NCBI RefSeq assembly: GCF_003201475.1
Contig: NZ_QJJK01000009.1
Location: 62,001-126,000 of the forward strand
Direction: 5' to 3'
Length of the DNA stretch: 64,000 bases
Source: Chelatococcus asaccharovorans
GTDB taxonomy: Bacteria; Pseudomonadota; Alphaproteobacteria; Rhizobiales; Beijerinckiaceae
Shown here: positions 25,161 through 33,945 of the stretch, one piece after another
How the letters are laid out: each line of letters opens with the position of its first letter
Position numbering within the stretch: position 1 is the first letter of the stretch
Made by a program: the position numbers and the translations under genes
Notes under the pieces: generated by a model
The model's database searches: none
Seen by the model: the letters and a program-made list of their open reading frames with translations, nothing else
What the model was told of the DNA's origin: nothing

Positions 25161-27986
25161 CTATTGCCCGAGCCGTTCGAGCAACGCGGGGACATGGACC
25201 TGATCGGCCTTGTAGTTGCCGGTCAGCGCATACATCACGATGTTGATGCCGCTGCGATAGGACATCTCCCGCTGGCGCGGATCGGGACCGAGCACGGGAT
25301 AAAGCGGCGACCCGTCCGCACCGACGGCCCAGGCAGCGGCAAGGTCGTTGCCGGTGATGATGATCGGCGAAACCCCATCACCGGCGCGCGCGGGGCGGCG
25401 CTCGCCATCGACGGCTGGCGGCAAGGCCTCCACCCAGGTTGGCCCCCTGTCGTAGCGGCCGGGGAACGTGTCGAGCAGATAGAAGGCCTTGGTCAGGACG
25501 TGGTCCGGGGGGACCGGCTCGAGCTCGGGAATGTCGAGGCTCGCCAGCATGCGGCGAAGCTGCTGCGTTTCCGGCGAGGTCTGGCCGTTGGCGCGCAAGG
25601 CATCGCGCGTGTCGAAGATCACCGTGCCGCCGTTCTTCATGAAGGTATCGAGACGCCTGAGAGCGGCATCCGGCGGAAGCGGCCGGCCTGCGACGACCGG
25701 CCAGTAGATGAGCGGATAGAAGGAGAGCTCGTCGCGGCTGGGATCGATGCCGATCGGCTCTGCGGGCTCGAAGGTCGTCCGCGCCATCAGCGCGTCGGTG
25801 AGCCCGACGAGGCCCGCGCGGCTCGTCGCATCCACCTGCTGGTCACCCGTGACGACATAGGCGAGGCGGGTGTGGAGCGCGGAGGCGATGTCCTCCTGCC
25901 GCAGAGGGGGGGTGGACGAGGCCGCGGGCTTGGGCGGTATCTCGGCCGCCACCGCCGGTGACATCAGGGCGAGCGCCCCCAGCGATGCCGCGACGGCGAA
26001 AGCGGCGATCGCAGCGGCAGCTGCCCCGCGCCGGCGCCCGAAGCGCCGGAGATGCCCGCCCATCCAGGCCGCGATCAAGGTATCGAGGGCGAGCAGGACG
26101 AGGGCCGCGGTGATCAGGCTTCCACGCAGATCGATCGCCTCCGGCCGGGCAATCGGCCTGACGTCTGCGGCGAGCGCCGTGATGTCGAGCGGATTGAGGC
26201 GGTCGGCGGGGATGAGGACGTTCACGGCTTGCAGCCCCTCGTTGGGCCCATAGAGGCCGGCGGGGTGGTCGGGCGTGGCGCGTCCGGCATAGCCGCGCGG
26301 CACGGGCTTGGCCGTGGCGGGCGGGGCCGAGAACACGCCGAAACCATCCAGAATATGCCGGGGTGCAACCGTCTCGGTACTCGACGCGGTCCCCGTTTCG
26401 GTCACCGGCGTACCCGCAAGCTGGACGATCTTGCGCAGCATCTCGACGAAGAGGCCCGACATGGGCAGGTTCGACCAGGATGGATCGGCGGTTAGGTGGA
26501 ACAGCACGATCTGACCTTCTCCGCGCCGCTCGGCCGTCACGATGGGTGTGCCATCGGACAGGGAGGCCCAGGTGCGCGCGGCGAGGTTGCCATCCGGCTC
26601 GGCGAGGATCTGCCGCTGCACGCTGACGTCGGCCGGCACGGCAAGATCCGCGAAGGGACTGGGCTGCGCGAAGGGCGCGAGCGCCTTCGGCGTATCCCAG
26701 GACAGGGACCCGCCGAGACTGCGCCCGCCACGCCTGAGCTTCACCGGCACCAGCGCGTCGTTGCCGGCGGCCAGGCGTGAACCGGCGAAGCGCACGAGAA
26801 TGCCGCCATCGTCGACATAGCGCGTCAGTCGGTCCACGGATTGCGGATCGAGCACGCCGATATCCGTCAGCACGATCACCGAGACCTGCTGCTCGATGAG
26901 CGCGCTGATGGCTTCGGCCACGCCGCCGCGCGGCTCGCGCAGCTCGGCGAAGGGCTGCAACGCCCGCGCCACGTAGTAGGTCGGTGCCAGGAGGGGCTGG
27001 GCGATGTCGGCGCTGGCGCCGGAGACCAGGCCGACGCTGCGGCGCTTGCCGTCGTCGCCGACGAGCGAGACCGCGCCTGCCGAATTCTCGTCGACGATCT
27101 CGACGCGCGTGATGGCATTGCGGATCTCGACCGGCAGCGTGAAGCGCGCCGTCGTTTCCGTCGCGCCGGCGGGAAAGGCGAACGGTGTTTCGCCAAGCGG
27201 CAGTCCCTTGAGGTCCACCGCGCGCAGGGTGCCGCGATCGCGGCCCGCCGCGGTCGGCCGGACGACCGTGACGTCGAAGCCCGCACTGACATTGGCGGTC
27301 GCCGTCAGCGCGAAGGGCTGGGAGGTCTCGCGGCGATAGACCGTCACGGGATGCGAGCCCTTGATGGCGGCGAGGCCCGACACGAACTGGTCTTCCTCCA
27401 CGCGGAGGCCGCTTGTCAGCCAGACGATGTCCGCCTCCGGCTGGGCGTTCAGGAAGGCGCTGATGCTCGCCAGATGCTCGTTGCGCCGGCTGGAAAAGGG
27501 AAGTGGCGCGATGGCGCGCAGGCGCTCGGCCGCCTGGCCGGCGTCGCCCATGGTCACGTCCGATGTCAGCGGGCCTCCCAGCGCGACAATCGCCACGGGC
27601 CGTTCATTCCGTGCGGCGGTGGCGATGACCCCGGCGGCGAGATCCATCCGCTCCTGCCAATCGCCCGCGGCGGCAAAATCGTTGTCCACCAGCAGAAGGA
27701 GCGGCCCGCGGCCGGCGGCCGCATCGCCCGCCGGCGGGTTCCACACCGGCCCGGCGGCAGCGAGGATGAGCAGCGCCGCGATCAGGAGCCGCAGCAGGAG
27801 CAGCCACCAGGGCGTCCGCGCGGGCGTCTCCTGCTTCGGCAGGATGTCGGTGATGACGGCGAGCGGGGGAAAGGCGATGCGGCGCGGCTGCGGCGGCGTG
27901 ACCCGCAGCATGAGCCAGATCGCCGGCAGGGTGGCGAGCGCAGCGAGGACGAGGGGGGCGGTGAAGGCGAGCGGTAAACCGAACAT
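25161..27986 (-). CDS. DUF4159 protein with BatA-type N terminus
   Basis: A 941-residue membrane protein. Residues 1-75 are a BatA-like double-helix region (LVLAALATLPAIWLMLRVTPP); a VWA/amidotransferase-like periplasmic or cytosolic stretch follows; two further helices lie near residues 650-710; the C-terminal ~210 residues are DUF4159, starting near LHTRLAYVVTGD with FYPLIYWPVVAG. It starts 3 bases after the DUF58 gene. Relatives are always next to MoxR/DUF58 in alphaproteobacteria; the role is unknown. Confidence 0.9.
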   Translation of the reverse strand: MFGLPLAFTAPLVLAALATLPAIWLMLRVTPPQPRRIAFPPLAVITDILPKQETPARTPWWLLLLRLLIAALLILAAAGPVWNPPAGDAAAGRGPLLLLVDNDFAAAGDWQERMDLAAGVIATAARNERPVAIVALGGPLTSDVTMGDAGQAAERLRAIAPLPFSSRRNEHLASISAFLNAQPEADIVWLTSGLRVEEDQFVSGLAAIKGSHPVTVYRRETSQPFALTATANVSAGFDVTVVRPTAAGRDRGTLRAVDLKGLPLGETPFAFPAGATETTARFTLPVEIRNAITRVEIVDENSAGAVSLVGDDGKRRSVGLVSGASADIAQPLLAPTYYVARALQPFAELREPRGGVAEAISALIEQQVSVIVLTDIGVLDPQSVDRLTRYVDDGGILVRFAGSRLAAGNDALVPVKLRRGGRSLGGSLSWDTPKALAPFAQPSPFADLAVPADVSVQRQILAEPDGNLAARTWASLSDGTPIVTAERRGEGQIVLFHLTADPSWSNLPMSGLFVEMLRKIVQLAGTPVTETGTASSTETVAPRHILDGFGVFSAPPATAKPVPRGYAGRATPDHPAGLYGPNEGLQAVNVLIPADRLNPLDITALAADVRPIARPEAIDLRGSLITAALVLLALDTLIAAWMGGHLRRFGRRRGAAAAAIAAFAVAASLGALALMSPAVAAEIPPKPAASSTPPLRQEDIASALHTRLAYVVTGDQQVDATSRAGLVGLTDALMARTTFEPAEPIGIDPSRDELSFYPLIYWPVVAGRPLPPDAALRRLDTFMKNGGTVIFDTRDALRANGQTSPETQQLRRMLASLDIPELEPVPPDHVLTKAFYLLDTFPGRYDRGPTWVEALPPAVDGERRPARAGDGVSPIIITGNDLAAAWAVGADGSPLYPVLGPDPRQREMSYRSGINIVMYALTGNYKADQVHVPALLERLGQ

Positions 27987-27989
27987 CGA

Positions 27990-28931
27990 CTACCTCCCCG
28001 GGGCCAGCGGCTGCAGCGCGGCGGCACCGCGGCTGGTCGCAATGAGATTGAGGAGGCGCAGGACCACGCCCGATGCCGGCTGATCCGTGTGATGGAGCGA
28101 GAGCGTCCAGCCGCGGGAGGCGAGGGCGGCGGTGACCTCGTCGCGATGACGCGCGATGCGCCGGCGATAGTCCTCGCCCCAGGTCGTCGCGTCGCCGATC
28201 CTGAGATGGGTGCCGTCCTCCGGGTTCTCAAGCTCGGCCTGGCCGCGAAAGGGGAAGGTCTCCTCGACCGGGTCGATGATCATCACGCAATGGCCGCGCG
28301 CACCGCGCGCCGCGATGGTCTCGACGACATTGCGCAGCCGGGCGGGCTCGACCAGGAAATCGCTGATCAGGATCGCCTCGTTCAGCGGCGGCAGGGCCTG
28401 CGGGGGCGGCAGGTCCGCCTTGAGGCCCTGCGTATCGGCGACGATCGCCTCGGCGAGGAGCTCGACGATACGCCGCGAGGCGCGGGGCGGCATCGCCCCC
28501 ATCAGGCCGATGCGCTCGCCGCCCTCGACCAATGCGTCGCCAAGGGCAAGGCCGATGACGAGGGCACGCTCGATCTTCGAGGCGCTGGCGAGCGTCGATG
28601 TGAAGCCCATCGAGGCGGAGCGGTCCATCCACAGCCAGACGCTTTGCGCGGCTTCCCATTCGCGCTCGCGCACATAGAGCCGGTCGTCGCGGGCGGAGCG
28701 TCGCCAGTCGATGCGCGCCATCGCCTCGCCCGAGGTGAAAGGGCGGAACTGCCAGAAGCTCTCGCCGGTGCCGGCGCGGCGGCGTCCATGGATGCCGTGG
28801 GCAACCGAGGCCGAGACGCGGCGCGCCTCCAGCACGATGCGCGGCAGGCGCTCGGCCAGCGACATCGCGGCATCGGCTTCGCGCCGGCCCGGCGATCGGT
28901 CTGCGAGCGGTAGAACCTCAACACGCGCCAT
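27990..28931 (-). CDS. DUF58 domain protein
   Basis: A 313-residue cytosolic protein with the DUF58 signature: the ESFWQFRPFTSGEAMARIDWRRSAR stretch around residues 57-83, then a VWA-like domain with WMDRSASM. DUF58 proteins are partners of MoxR ATPases and may act as adaptors that present targets. It starts 10 bases after the moxR stop in the same operon. Confidence 0.92.
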   Translation of the reverse strand: MARVEVLPLADRSPGRREADAAMSLAERLPRIVLEARRVSASVAHGIHGRRRAGTGESFWQFRPFTSGEAMARIDWRRSARDDRLYVREREWEAAQSVWLWMDRSASMGFTSTLASASKIERALVIGLALGDALVEGGERIGLMGAMPPRASRRIVELLAEAIVADTQGLKADLPPPQALPPLNEAILISDFLVEPARLRNVVETIAARGARGHCVMIIDPVEETFPFRGQAELENPEDGTHLRIGDATTWGEDYRRRIARHRDEVTAALASRGWTLSLHHTDQPASGVVLRLLNLIATSRGAAALQPLAPGR

Positions 28932-28941
28932 TGCAATGCCT

Positions 28942-29967
28942 CTAGCCGAGCCGCGCCACGAGCCGCTTGATCAGCCCGGACACGGTCTCGCCATCGGCGC
29001 GTGCCGCGAAAGTCAAAGCCATGCGGTGTTTGAGGACGGGTTCAGCGAGCGCGGCGACGTCATCGAGCGAGGGCGCCAGGCGCCCATCGACGAGCGCGCG
29101 GGCGCGAACCGCAAGAATCAGCGCCTGGCTGGCGCGCGGACCCGGCCCCCATGCCAGCAGGTTGGTCACCTCGTCCGGTCCGTCGCCGGGGCGGGCCGAG
29201 CGCACGAGATCGAGAATGGCATCCACCACCTTGTCGCCGGCCGGCAGGCGCCGCACCAGGCGCTGGATATTGAGGAGGCCATCGGCGGTCAGCGCCGCCG
29301 TCGGCACCACGGTCTCCGAGGTGGTCGTCTCCAGGAGAATGCGCCGCTCGGCGGCGCGGCTGGGATAGCCCACGTCGATCTGCAGCAGGAAGCGGTCAAG
29401 CTGCGCTTCGGGCAACGGATAGGTGCCTTCCTGCTCGATCGGGTTCTGCGTGGCGAGCACATGGAACGGCCGGGGCAGGTCGTGGCGCTCACCGGCAACG
29501 GTGACATGGTGCTCCTGCATGGCCTGCAGGAGCGCGGACTGGGTGCGCGGGCTCGCGCGGTTGATCTCGTCCGCCATCAGAAGCTGGGCGAAGATCGGCC
29601 CGCGCACGAAGCGGAAGCTGCGCTTGTGATCGGCCGTTTCGTCGAGGATCTCGCTGCCGAGGATGTCGGAGGGCATCAGATCCGGCGTGAACTGAACGCG
29701 TTGGGCATCGAGCCCGAGCACGGTGCCAAGCGCCTCGACCAGCTTTGTCTTGGCAAGGCCGGGAACGCCGACAAGAAGGCCGTGGCCACCGGCGAGGATG
29801 GTGACGAGCGCCAGTTCGACCACATGTTCCTGGCCAAAGATCACAGAGCCGATGGAACCCTTGGCCTTGCCGATCGTATCGAGAGCGGCCTCGGCTGCCG
29901 CGACGACGGCCTGGTCGATCGTTGTGGGCGCCACGGCTGCAGCCTCAGAGCGCGTCCCTGCCGTCAT
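28942..29967 (-). CDS. MoxR-type AAA+ ATPase
   Basis: A 341-residue AAA+ ATPase. Seen are Walker A-like GVPGLAKTKL, sensor and Walker B ADEINRASPRTQSALLQAMQEH, the arginine-rich DLPRPFHVLATQNPIEQEGTYPLPEAQLDRF block and the C-terminal lid. MoxR proteins act as chaperones in maturation of partner complexes. The ATG at 29967 follows AAGGAGAAAG at 7 bases; an upstream ATG at 29991 lacks such a site. It leads the four-gene operon. Confidence 0.94.
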   Translation of the reverse strand: MTAGTRSEAAAVAPTTIDQAVVAAAEAALDTIGKAKGSIGSVIFGQEHVVELALVTILAGGHGLLVGVPGLAKTKLVEALGTVLGLDAQRVQFTPDLMPSDILGSEILDETADHKRSFRFVRGPIFAQLLMADEINRASPRTQSALLQAMQEHHVTVAGERHDLPRPFHVLATQNPIEQEGTYPLPEAQLDRFLLQIDVGYPSRAAERRILLETTTSETVVPTAALTADGLLNIQRLVRRLPAGDKVVDAILDLVRSARPGDGPDEVTNLLAWGPGPRASQALILAVRARALVDGRLAPSLDDVAALAEPVLKHRMALTFAARADGETVSGLIKRLVARLG

Positions 29968-30156
29968 TCGTCTTTCTCCTTCAAAGCCCATCCGGTTATC
30001 TGGGCCGAGATCGCGATTGCCATCAAGGCCGATGCAAGCACGATGCCGCGAGGAACCAAACTATCAACGTTATTCGTCTTTGCGCCGTTCCTCTGTTCAT
30101 GCGGCCCGACGCAGCCTACATGCATTATGGCATGGATCGCCTTTGGACCCTTGCCA

Positions 30157-30213
30157 TTGGACCATCACCTTTGGACCATCACCTTGCACCCCCGGACCTT
30201 GCACCCCCGGACC
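30157..30213. repeat. Tandem repeats upstream of the MoxR operon
   Basis: Two copies of TTGGACCATCACCT (30157 on) are followed by two exact copies of TTGCACCCCCGGACC (30184-30213). They fill the middle of the 389-base gap between moxR and the DUF1285 gene (29968-30356), in which no other gene was seen. Confidence 0.85.
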
Positions 30214-30356
30214 TGGCGTTCCCGGCCGGCGTGCCGAGCGGCGGGTTTCCGGTTCCTGTGAGACCGCGCGTCCTTCGCTCATGACGAAAACGTGTCGGGC
30301 CATAACAACATATTGGTAAGATGACGAGAAACTGCGGCCGAGTTGGGGCTGAATGA

Positions 30357-30977
30357 ATGGTTGGACCACAACAAGATGTGAGTGAAGGCCAGCGGGCACA
30401 AGGAGCTGGCATTCCGTCATTGGCGGGGCTGAGCGCCGTCACGCCGGGCCGGGGTCCGGCGCCTGTCGATCAGTGGCACCCGCCGTTCTGTGGGGCCATC
30501 GACATGCGCATCGCGGCCGACGGGACCTGGTTTTACGAGGGCAGTCCGATTCGCCGGCCGGCGCTGGTGAAATTGTTTGCCTCCATTCTGCGCAAGGACC
30601 CCGATGGCTATGTCTTGGTCACGCCTGTCGAATGTGTGGGCATCTCAGTCGACGACCTACCGTTTCTGGCGGTGGAGATGGCGCGCGACGCGGGAGGCGC
30701 TCTCCATTTCCGCACCAATGTCGACGATATCGTCGCCGTGGATGCCGACCATCCGCTGCGTTTCGAGACGGATGCCGACGGCGGCCTCAAGCCTTACGTG
30801 CGCGTGCGCGCCGACCTCTGGGCACGCCTGACACGCGCCCTTGTTCATGATCTCGTGGACGGGGCAGAGGAGCGGAACGGCTCGTTCGGGGTGCCCTCGG
30901 GCGATCTGTTCTTCCCCATCGCCGCCATGCACGAACTCGATGCAGAGCTCGCGGCGGCTGATCCGTCGCCATCGTAG
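30357..30977 (+). CDS. DUF1285 family protein
   Basis: A 206-residue conserved proteobacterial protein. The family core runs from about residue 40 (FCGAIDMRIAADGTWFYEGSPI) through RRPALVKLFASILRKDPDG to YVRVRADLWARLTR. The fold is known from structural genomics but the function is unknown. The first ~35 residues are a low-complexity tail. It is followed on the same strand by CoA pyrophosphatase, DUF6111 and the CCA enzyme. Confidence 0.92.
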   Translation: MVGPQQDVSEGQRAQGAGIPSLAGLSAVTPGRGPAPVDQWHPPFCGAIDMRIAADGTWFYEGSPIRRPALVKLFASILRKDPDGYVLVTPVECVGISVDDLPFLAVEMARDAGGALHFRTNVDDIVAVDADHPLRFETDADGGLKPYVRVRADLWARLTRALVHDLVDGAEERNGSFGVPSGDLFFPIAAMHELDAELAAADPSPS

Positions 30978-30994
30978 AGGCCGAAGGGCGCGCA

Positions 30995-31633
30995 ATGACT
31001 GAGCATTTCGATCGCGTGACCTTCAGGGCGCTTGCCCGTGAGCGCCTATGGCCGACGCCCCCGTCCGCGCATAATGCGGGCCGCGCCGGCGAAAATCTTA
31101 TGGGGCAGCCGCTCCCGCGCGAACGGCTCAGTGAGCCGCGCCCGGCGGCCGTCCTGGTGCCCGTCGTGGGGCGGGGGCCCGAAGTGACGGTTCTCCTGAC
31201 CCAGCGCTCTGCGCATCTGCGCAACCACGCCTCGCAGATTGCATTCCCCGGCGGTCGTGTCGATGCGACGGACCCGACACCGCTTGCCACGGCGCTCAGG
31301 GAAACCGAGGAGGAGGTCGGCCTCGCCCGTCGCTATGTCGAACCCCTCGGGTATCTGGATACTCTGCGCACGCCGAGCGGCTTCAGCATCGTGCCCGTCG
31401 TCGCCTGGGTCGAGCCAGGTTTTGACCTCGTGCGGAATCCGGACGAGGTCGACGACATCTTCGAGGTGCCATTCAGCTTTTTGATGAACGCGGGCAATCA
31501 TCAGAGAATGATGCGCGAATATCCCGGCGGACCGAGAGAAATTTATGCAATGCCGTATGGGGAGCGCCATATCTGGGGGGTAACGGCGAAAATCATCCGC
31601 AATCTCTACGAAAAGCTCTATGAGGGGGTATGA
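30995..31633 (+). CDS. NUDIX CoA pyrophosphatase (NudL type)
   Basis: A 212-residue NUDIX enzyme with the CoA-pyrophosphatase signature LLTQRSAHLRNHASQIAFPGG directly before the Nudix box (GGRVDATDPTPLATALRETEEEVGL). It splits coenzyme A into phosphopantetheine and 3',5'-ADP, or hydrolyses related nucleotides. It starts 17 bases after the DUF1285 gene and its stop overlaps the DUF6111 start (ATGA). Confidence 0.93.
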   Translation: MTEHFDRVTFRALARERLWPTPPSAHNAGRAGENLMGQPLPRERLSEPRPAAVLVPVVGRGPEVTVLLTQRSAHLRNHASQIAFPGGRVDATDPTPLATALRETEEEVGLARRYVEPLGYLDTLRTPSGFSIVPVVAWVEPGFDLVRNPDEVDDIFEVPFSFLMNAGNHQRMMREYPGGPREIYAMPYGERHIWGVTAKIIRNLYEKLYEGV

Positions 31634-31887
31634 CCAGAGCCGTTTTTGAAGGATTGGTGCTGTTTCTGGCGCCGTTTGCACTTTTCGCCCTCTATCTCGG
31701 TGCCAGGCGACGCAACCCGTTTACGCGACAGGCATGGGATGGCCATGTTCACTGGCTCGTCCTCACGGGTCTTGTCGTGGTCATCGCCTCATTCGTCTAT
31801 ATCGGGCTGGTGGCTGAGCGCAGCACGGGCGCGTGGGTCCCGACGCATCTCAAGGATGGCGTGCTCGTTCCCGGACATTTCGAATGA
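31630..31887 (+). CDS. DUF6111 small membrane protein
   Basis: An 85-residue protein with two transmembrane helices (about residues 6-25 and 41-60) and a short tail. It matches the DUF6111 pattern found in Hyphomicrobiales between a NUDIX gene and the CCA enzyme gene. Both ends overlap neighbours by 4 bases (ATGA), so translation is probably coupled. Function unknown. Confidence 0.85.
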   Translation: MTRAVFEGLVLFLAPFALFALYLGARRRNPFTRQAWDGHVHWLVLTGLVVVIASFVYIGLVAERSTGAWVPTHLKDGVLVPGHFE

Positions 31888-33170
31888 CCGGCGCGGCCGT
31901 GAGCGATGCCTGTGCCCAGCGCCTTGGCGGACTTCTCTCGCGGCCCTCCCTGCAACGCCTGTTCGAGGCGCTCGCCGCGCCGACGGAGGAAACGCGCATT
32001 GTCGGCGGCGCCGTGCGCAATGCGCTGCTTTCCCGGCCGATCAACGACATCGACTGCGCCACCACGCTGCAGCCGCACGAGGTCGTGCGCCGCGCCAGCG
32101 CCGCGGGCCTGCGCACGATCCCGACGGGACTTGAGCATGGGACGGTCACCCTTCTGGTGGACGGTGACGCCTACGAGGTGACGACCCTGCGCGAGGATGT
32201 CGCCACCGATGGGCGCCGCGCAACCGTGGCTTTCAGCAAGAGCTTCGCGGCCGACGCGGCGCGCCGCGACTTCACGATCAATGCGCTTTATCTCGGCCGG
32301 GACGGCCGCCTGCATGATCCGGTGGGCGGCCTGGCCGATATCGCGGCGCGGCGCGTCCGTTTCATCGGTGACCCCGATACGCGCATTCGCGAAGATTTTC
32401 TGCGCATCCTGCGCTTCTTCCGCTTTCATGCCGATTATGCGGCCGGCCCGCTCGACGCCGACGGCATGGCGGCGTCGATCCGCCTGCGCGCGGGGCTGGA
32501 CGGTCTCTCCCGCGAGCGCGTGCGTGCTGAACTCCTGAAGCTTCTCGTTGCGCACCGTGCCGTGGAGACGGTTGACGCCATGGCGGATGCCGGCCTGTTG
32601 CTGCGCGTCATCGGAGGGGTCGGCGAACGCGGGCGTCTGGCCCGGCTGGCGTCCGGCGAGGCCGTGTGCGCAACCTTGCCGGACGGCGTGTTGCGGCTTG
32701 CTGCGCTGGCCGTGACGACGCGCGAGGACGCGGCGCGGCTGAAGCTGATCCTGCGGCTCTCCAATGGCGAGGTCGCGCGGCTGTCGGCTTATGCTGCGCT
32801 GCTGGAGCGGCTCAGGGGCACGGACAAGCCGCTCGATGCCCGCGCGATCCGGCGGCTTGCGGTGACCGTTGGTCTCGCGCCGGTGAGCGATGTGCTGGCC
32901 GTCGTCGCCGGGGAGCCGCGGCCTGTGCTTTCAGCCGATGCGGAGGCCCGGCTCAAGGCCTATCGCGCCGGCGAACCCGTTCCGGCTTTCCGCCTGTCGG
33001 GGAAAGACGCGCTCGCGCTCGGTGTCGAGAGAGGGCCTGCGGTCGGCCGTGTCCTCGCGCGGGCGAAGGCGCTCTGGCTCGACGACGATTGCCCTGAGGG
33101 CCTGGCCGAGGCGCGGGCGCTCCTTGCCCGGGCTGTCAAGGAGCTGTCAGGCGAATCAGCGCAAGAGTGA
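31884..33170 (+). CDS. cca: CCA tRNA nucleotidyltransferase
   Basis: A 428-residue class II nucleotidyltransferase that adds or repairs the tRNA 3' CCA end. The head domain has RIVGGAVRNALL, the catalytic DIDCATTL and the RRDFTINALYL block; the RNA-binding RIREDFLRILRFFRFHADY follows. The ATG at 31884 overlaps the DUF6111 stop. The stop codon lies within the first unit of an 18-base tandem repeat. Confidence 0.94.
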   Translation: MTGAAVSDACAQRLGGLLSRPSLQRLFEALAAPTEETRIVGGAVRNALLSRPINDIDCATTLQPHEVVRRASAAGLRTIPTGLEHGTVTLLVDGDAYEVTTLREDVATDGRRATVAFSKSFAADAARRDFTINALYLGRDGRLHDPVGGLADIAARRVRFIGDPDTRIREDFLRILRFFRFHADYAAGPLDADGMAASIRLRAGLDGLSRERVRAELLKLLVAHRAVETVDAMADAGLLLRVIGGVGERGRLARLASGEAVCATLPDGVLRLAALAVTTREDAARLKLILRLSNGEVARLSAYAALLERLRGTDKPLDARAIRRLAVTVGLAPVSDVLAVVAGEPRPVLSADAEARLKAYRAGEPVPAFRLSGKDALALGVERGPAVGRVLARAKALWLDDDCPEGLAEARALLARAVKELSGESAQE

Positions 33171-33216
33171 CCAGGACTGCAAGAATGACCAGAACTGCAA
33201 GAATGACCAGAACTGA
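33163..33216. repeat. 18-base tandem repeat at the end of cca
   Basis: Three units of AAGAATGACCAGAACTGC-type sequence (33163-33180 with two mismatches, 33181-33198, 33199-33216 nearly exact), with a decayed fourth unit. The cca stop codon is in unit one. Confidence 0.85.
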
Positions 33217-33312
33217 CAGAGTGACTCGCACATAGCCTCGACCAGGGGTAGCATGGCTGAGCGGGCGTCTCCCATCAGGCGGCGCCCGGACAGGCTGTAA
33301 CCGGACATCGTC

Positions 33313-33579
33313 ATGGCTCGCACCGTTCAGCGTCCCTCCGATCTTGCGCAGCGCCTGGCGGCGCGGCGCGATGTTGTCCAGCGGCGTGAGCGTGATGCGA
33401 CAAACTCGCCCTGGCGGCGCGAGACCTTCATCCTGCCGCGCGAGGCGGCCAGGGAGAAGGCGCGGGAATGGTTCGAGCGCTTTCCGAAAGCCGCCTATAT
33501 GACCGAGGTCGAAAACTGGCGCGAGCTCGACGACGGGCGCATCGAATTCACCATTCGCTGCCTGCCGAGCGCGGATTGA
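33313..33579 (+). CDS. Small conserved hypothetical protein
   Basis: An 88-residue soluble, highly charged protein; the N-terminal half is basic (ARRDVVQRRERD), then RRETFILPREAAREKAREWFERFP and an acidic WRELDDGRIEFTIRCLP end. Composition and codon use match neighbours and the C-terminal part looks like a compact alpha/beta unit. It is probably a real gene of unknown function found in related genomes. Confidence 0.7.
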   Translation: MARTVQRPSDLAQRLAARRDVVQRRERDATNSPWRRETFILPREAAREKAREWFERFPKAAYMTEVENWRELDDGRIEFTIRCLPSAD

Positions 33580-33600
33580 CGGCTGAACGGCGACCGCTTG

Positions 33601-33714
33601 GTCATCCCGGGGCAAGGCGCAGGCTGGCCGGGAACTATGAACATTGTCGATGCCGCATGGATAGGCGCCGTGTTCATGGATCCCGGACAGCGGCTTTGCC
33701 GCTTCCGGGATGAC
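33601..33714. repeat. GTCATCCCGG palindromic element, copy 1
   Basis: A 114-base unit opening GTCATCCCGG and closing CCGGGATGAC, with a distal half GATCCCGGACAGCGGCTTTG. With copy 2 it fills the 366-base gap between the small unknown gene and hemF. Confidence 0.85.
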
Positions 33715-33768
33715 GCGGGAGTGGTGCGGCTCTATGATCATCGGACCGGTGCGGGACTATCCTCGCCG

Positions 33769-33884
33769 GTCATTCCGGGGCCACGCGCAGCGTGGAGCCG
33801 GAACCCATGAACACCGGCATGGGCCATTGATCACCCGTCGTATGCATGGATCCCGGACAGCCGCTTTGCGGCTTCCGGGATGAC
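33769..33884. repeat. GTCATTCCGG palindromic element, copy 2
   Basis: A 116-base relative of copy 1 in the same orientation: GTCATTCCGG at the left, CCGGGATGAC at the right, and the same GATCCCGGACAGCCGCTTTG block. The ends relate it to the TGTCATCCCCGGC units at 5221-5348 in cobN and 44842-44962. Confidence 0.85.
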
Positions 33885-33945
33885 AATGGCGGTTCTTTTC
33901 GAGCGGTTGATCAGGGTAGGCTCCGGCCACGAACGCGGAAGCGAT

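Noticed and set aside
23712-25961. 749-codon plus-strand open frame opposite the VWA-like and DUF4159 genes
   Set aside because: Composition is antisense-like (Arg/Ala/Gly/Asp/His rich) with no recognisable motif, and it crosses two real genes on the other strand.
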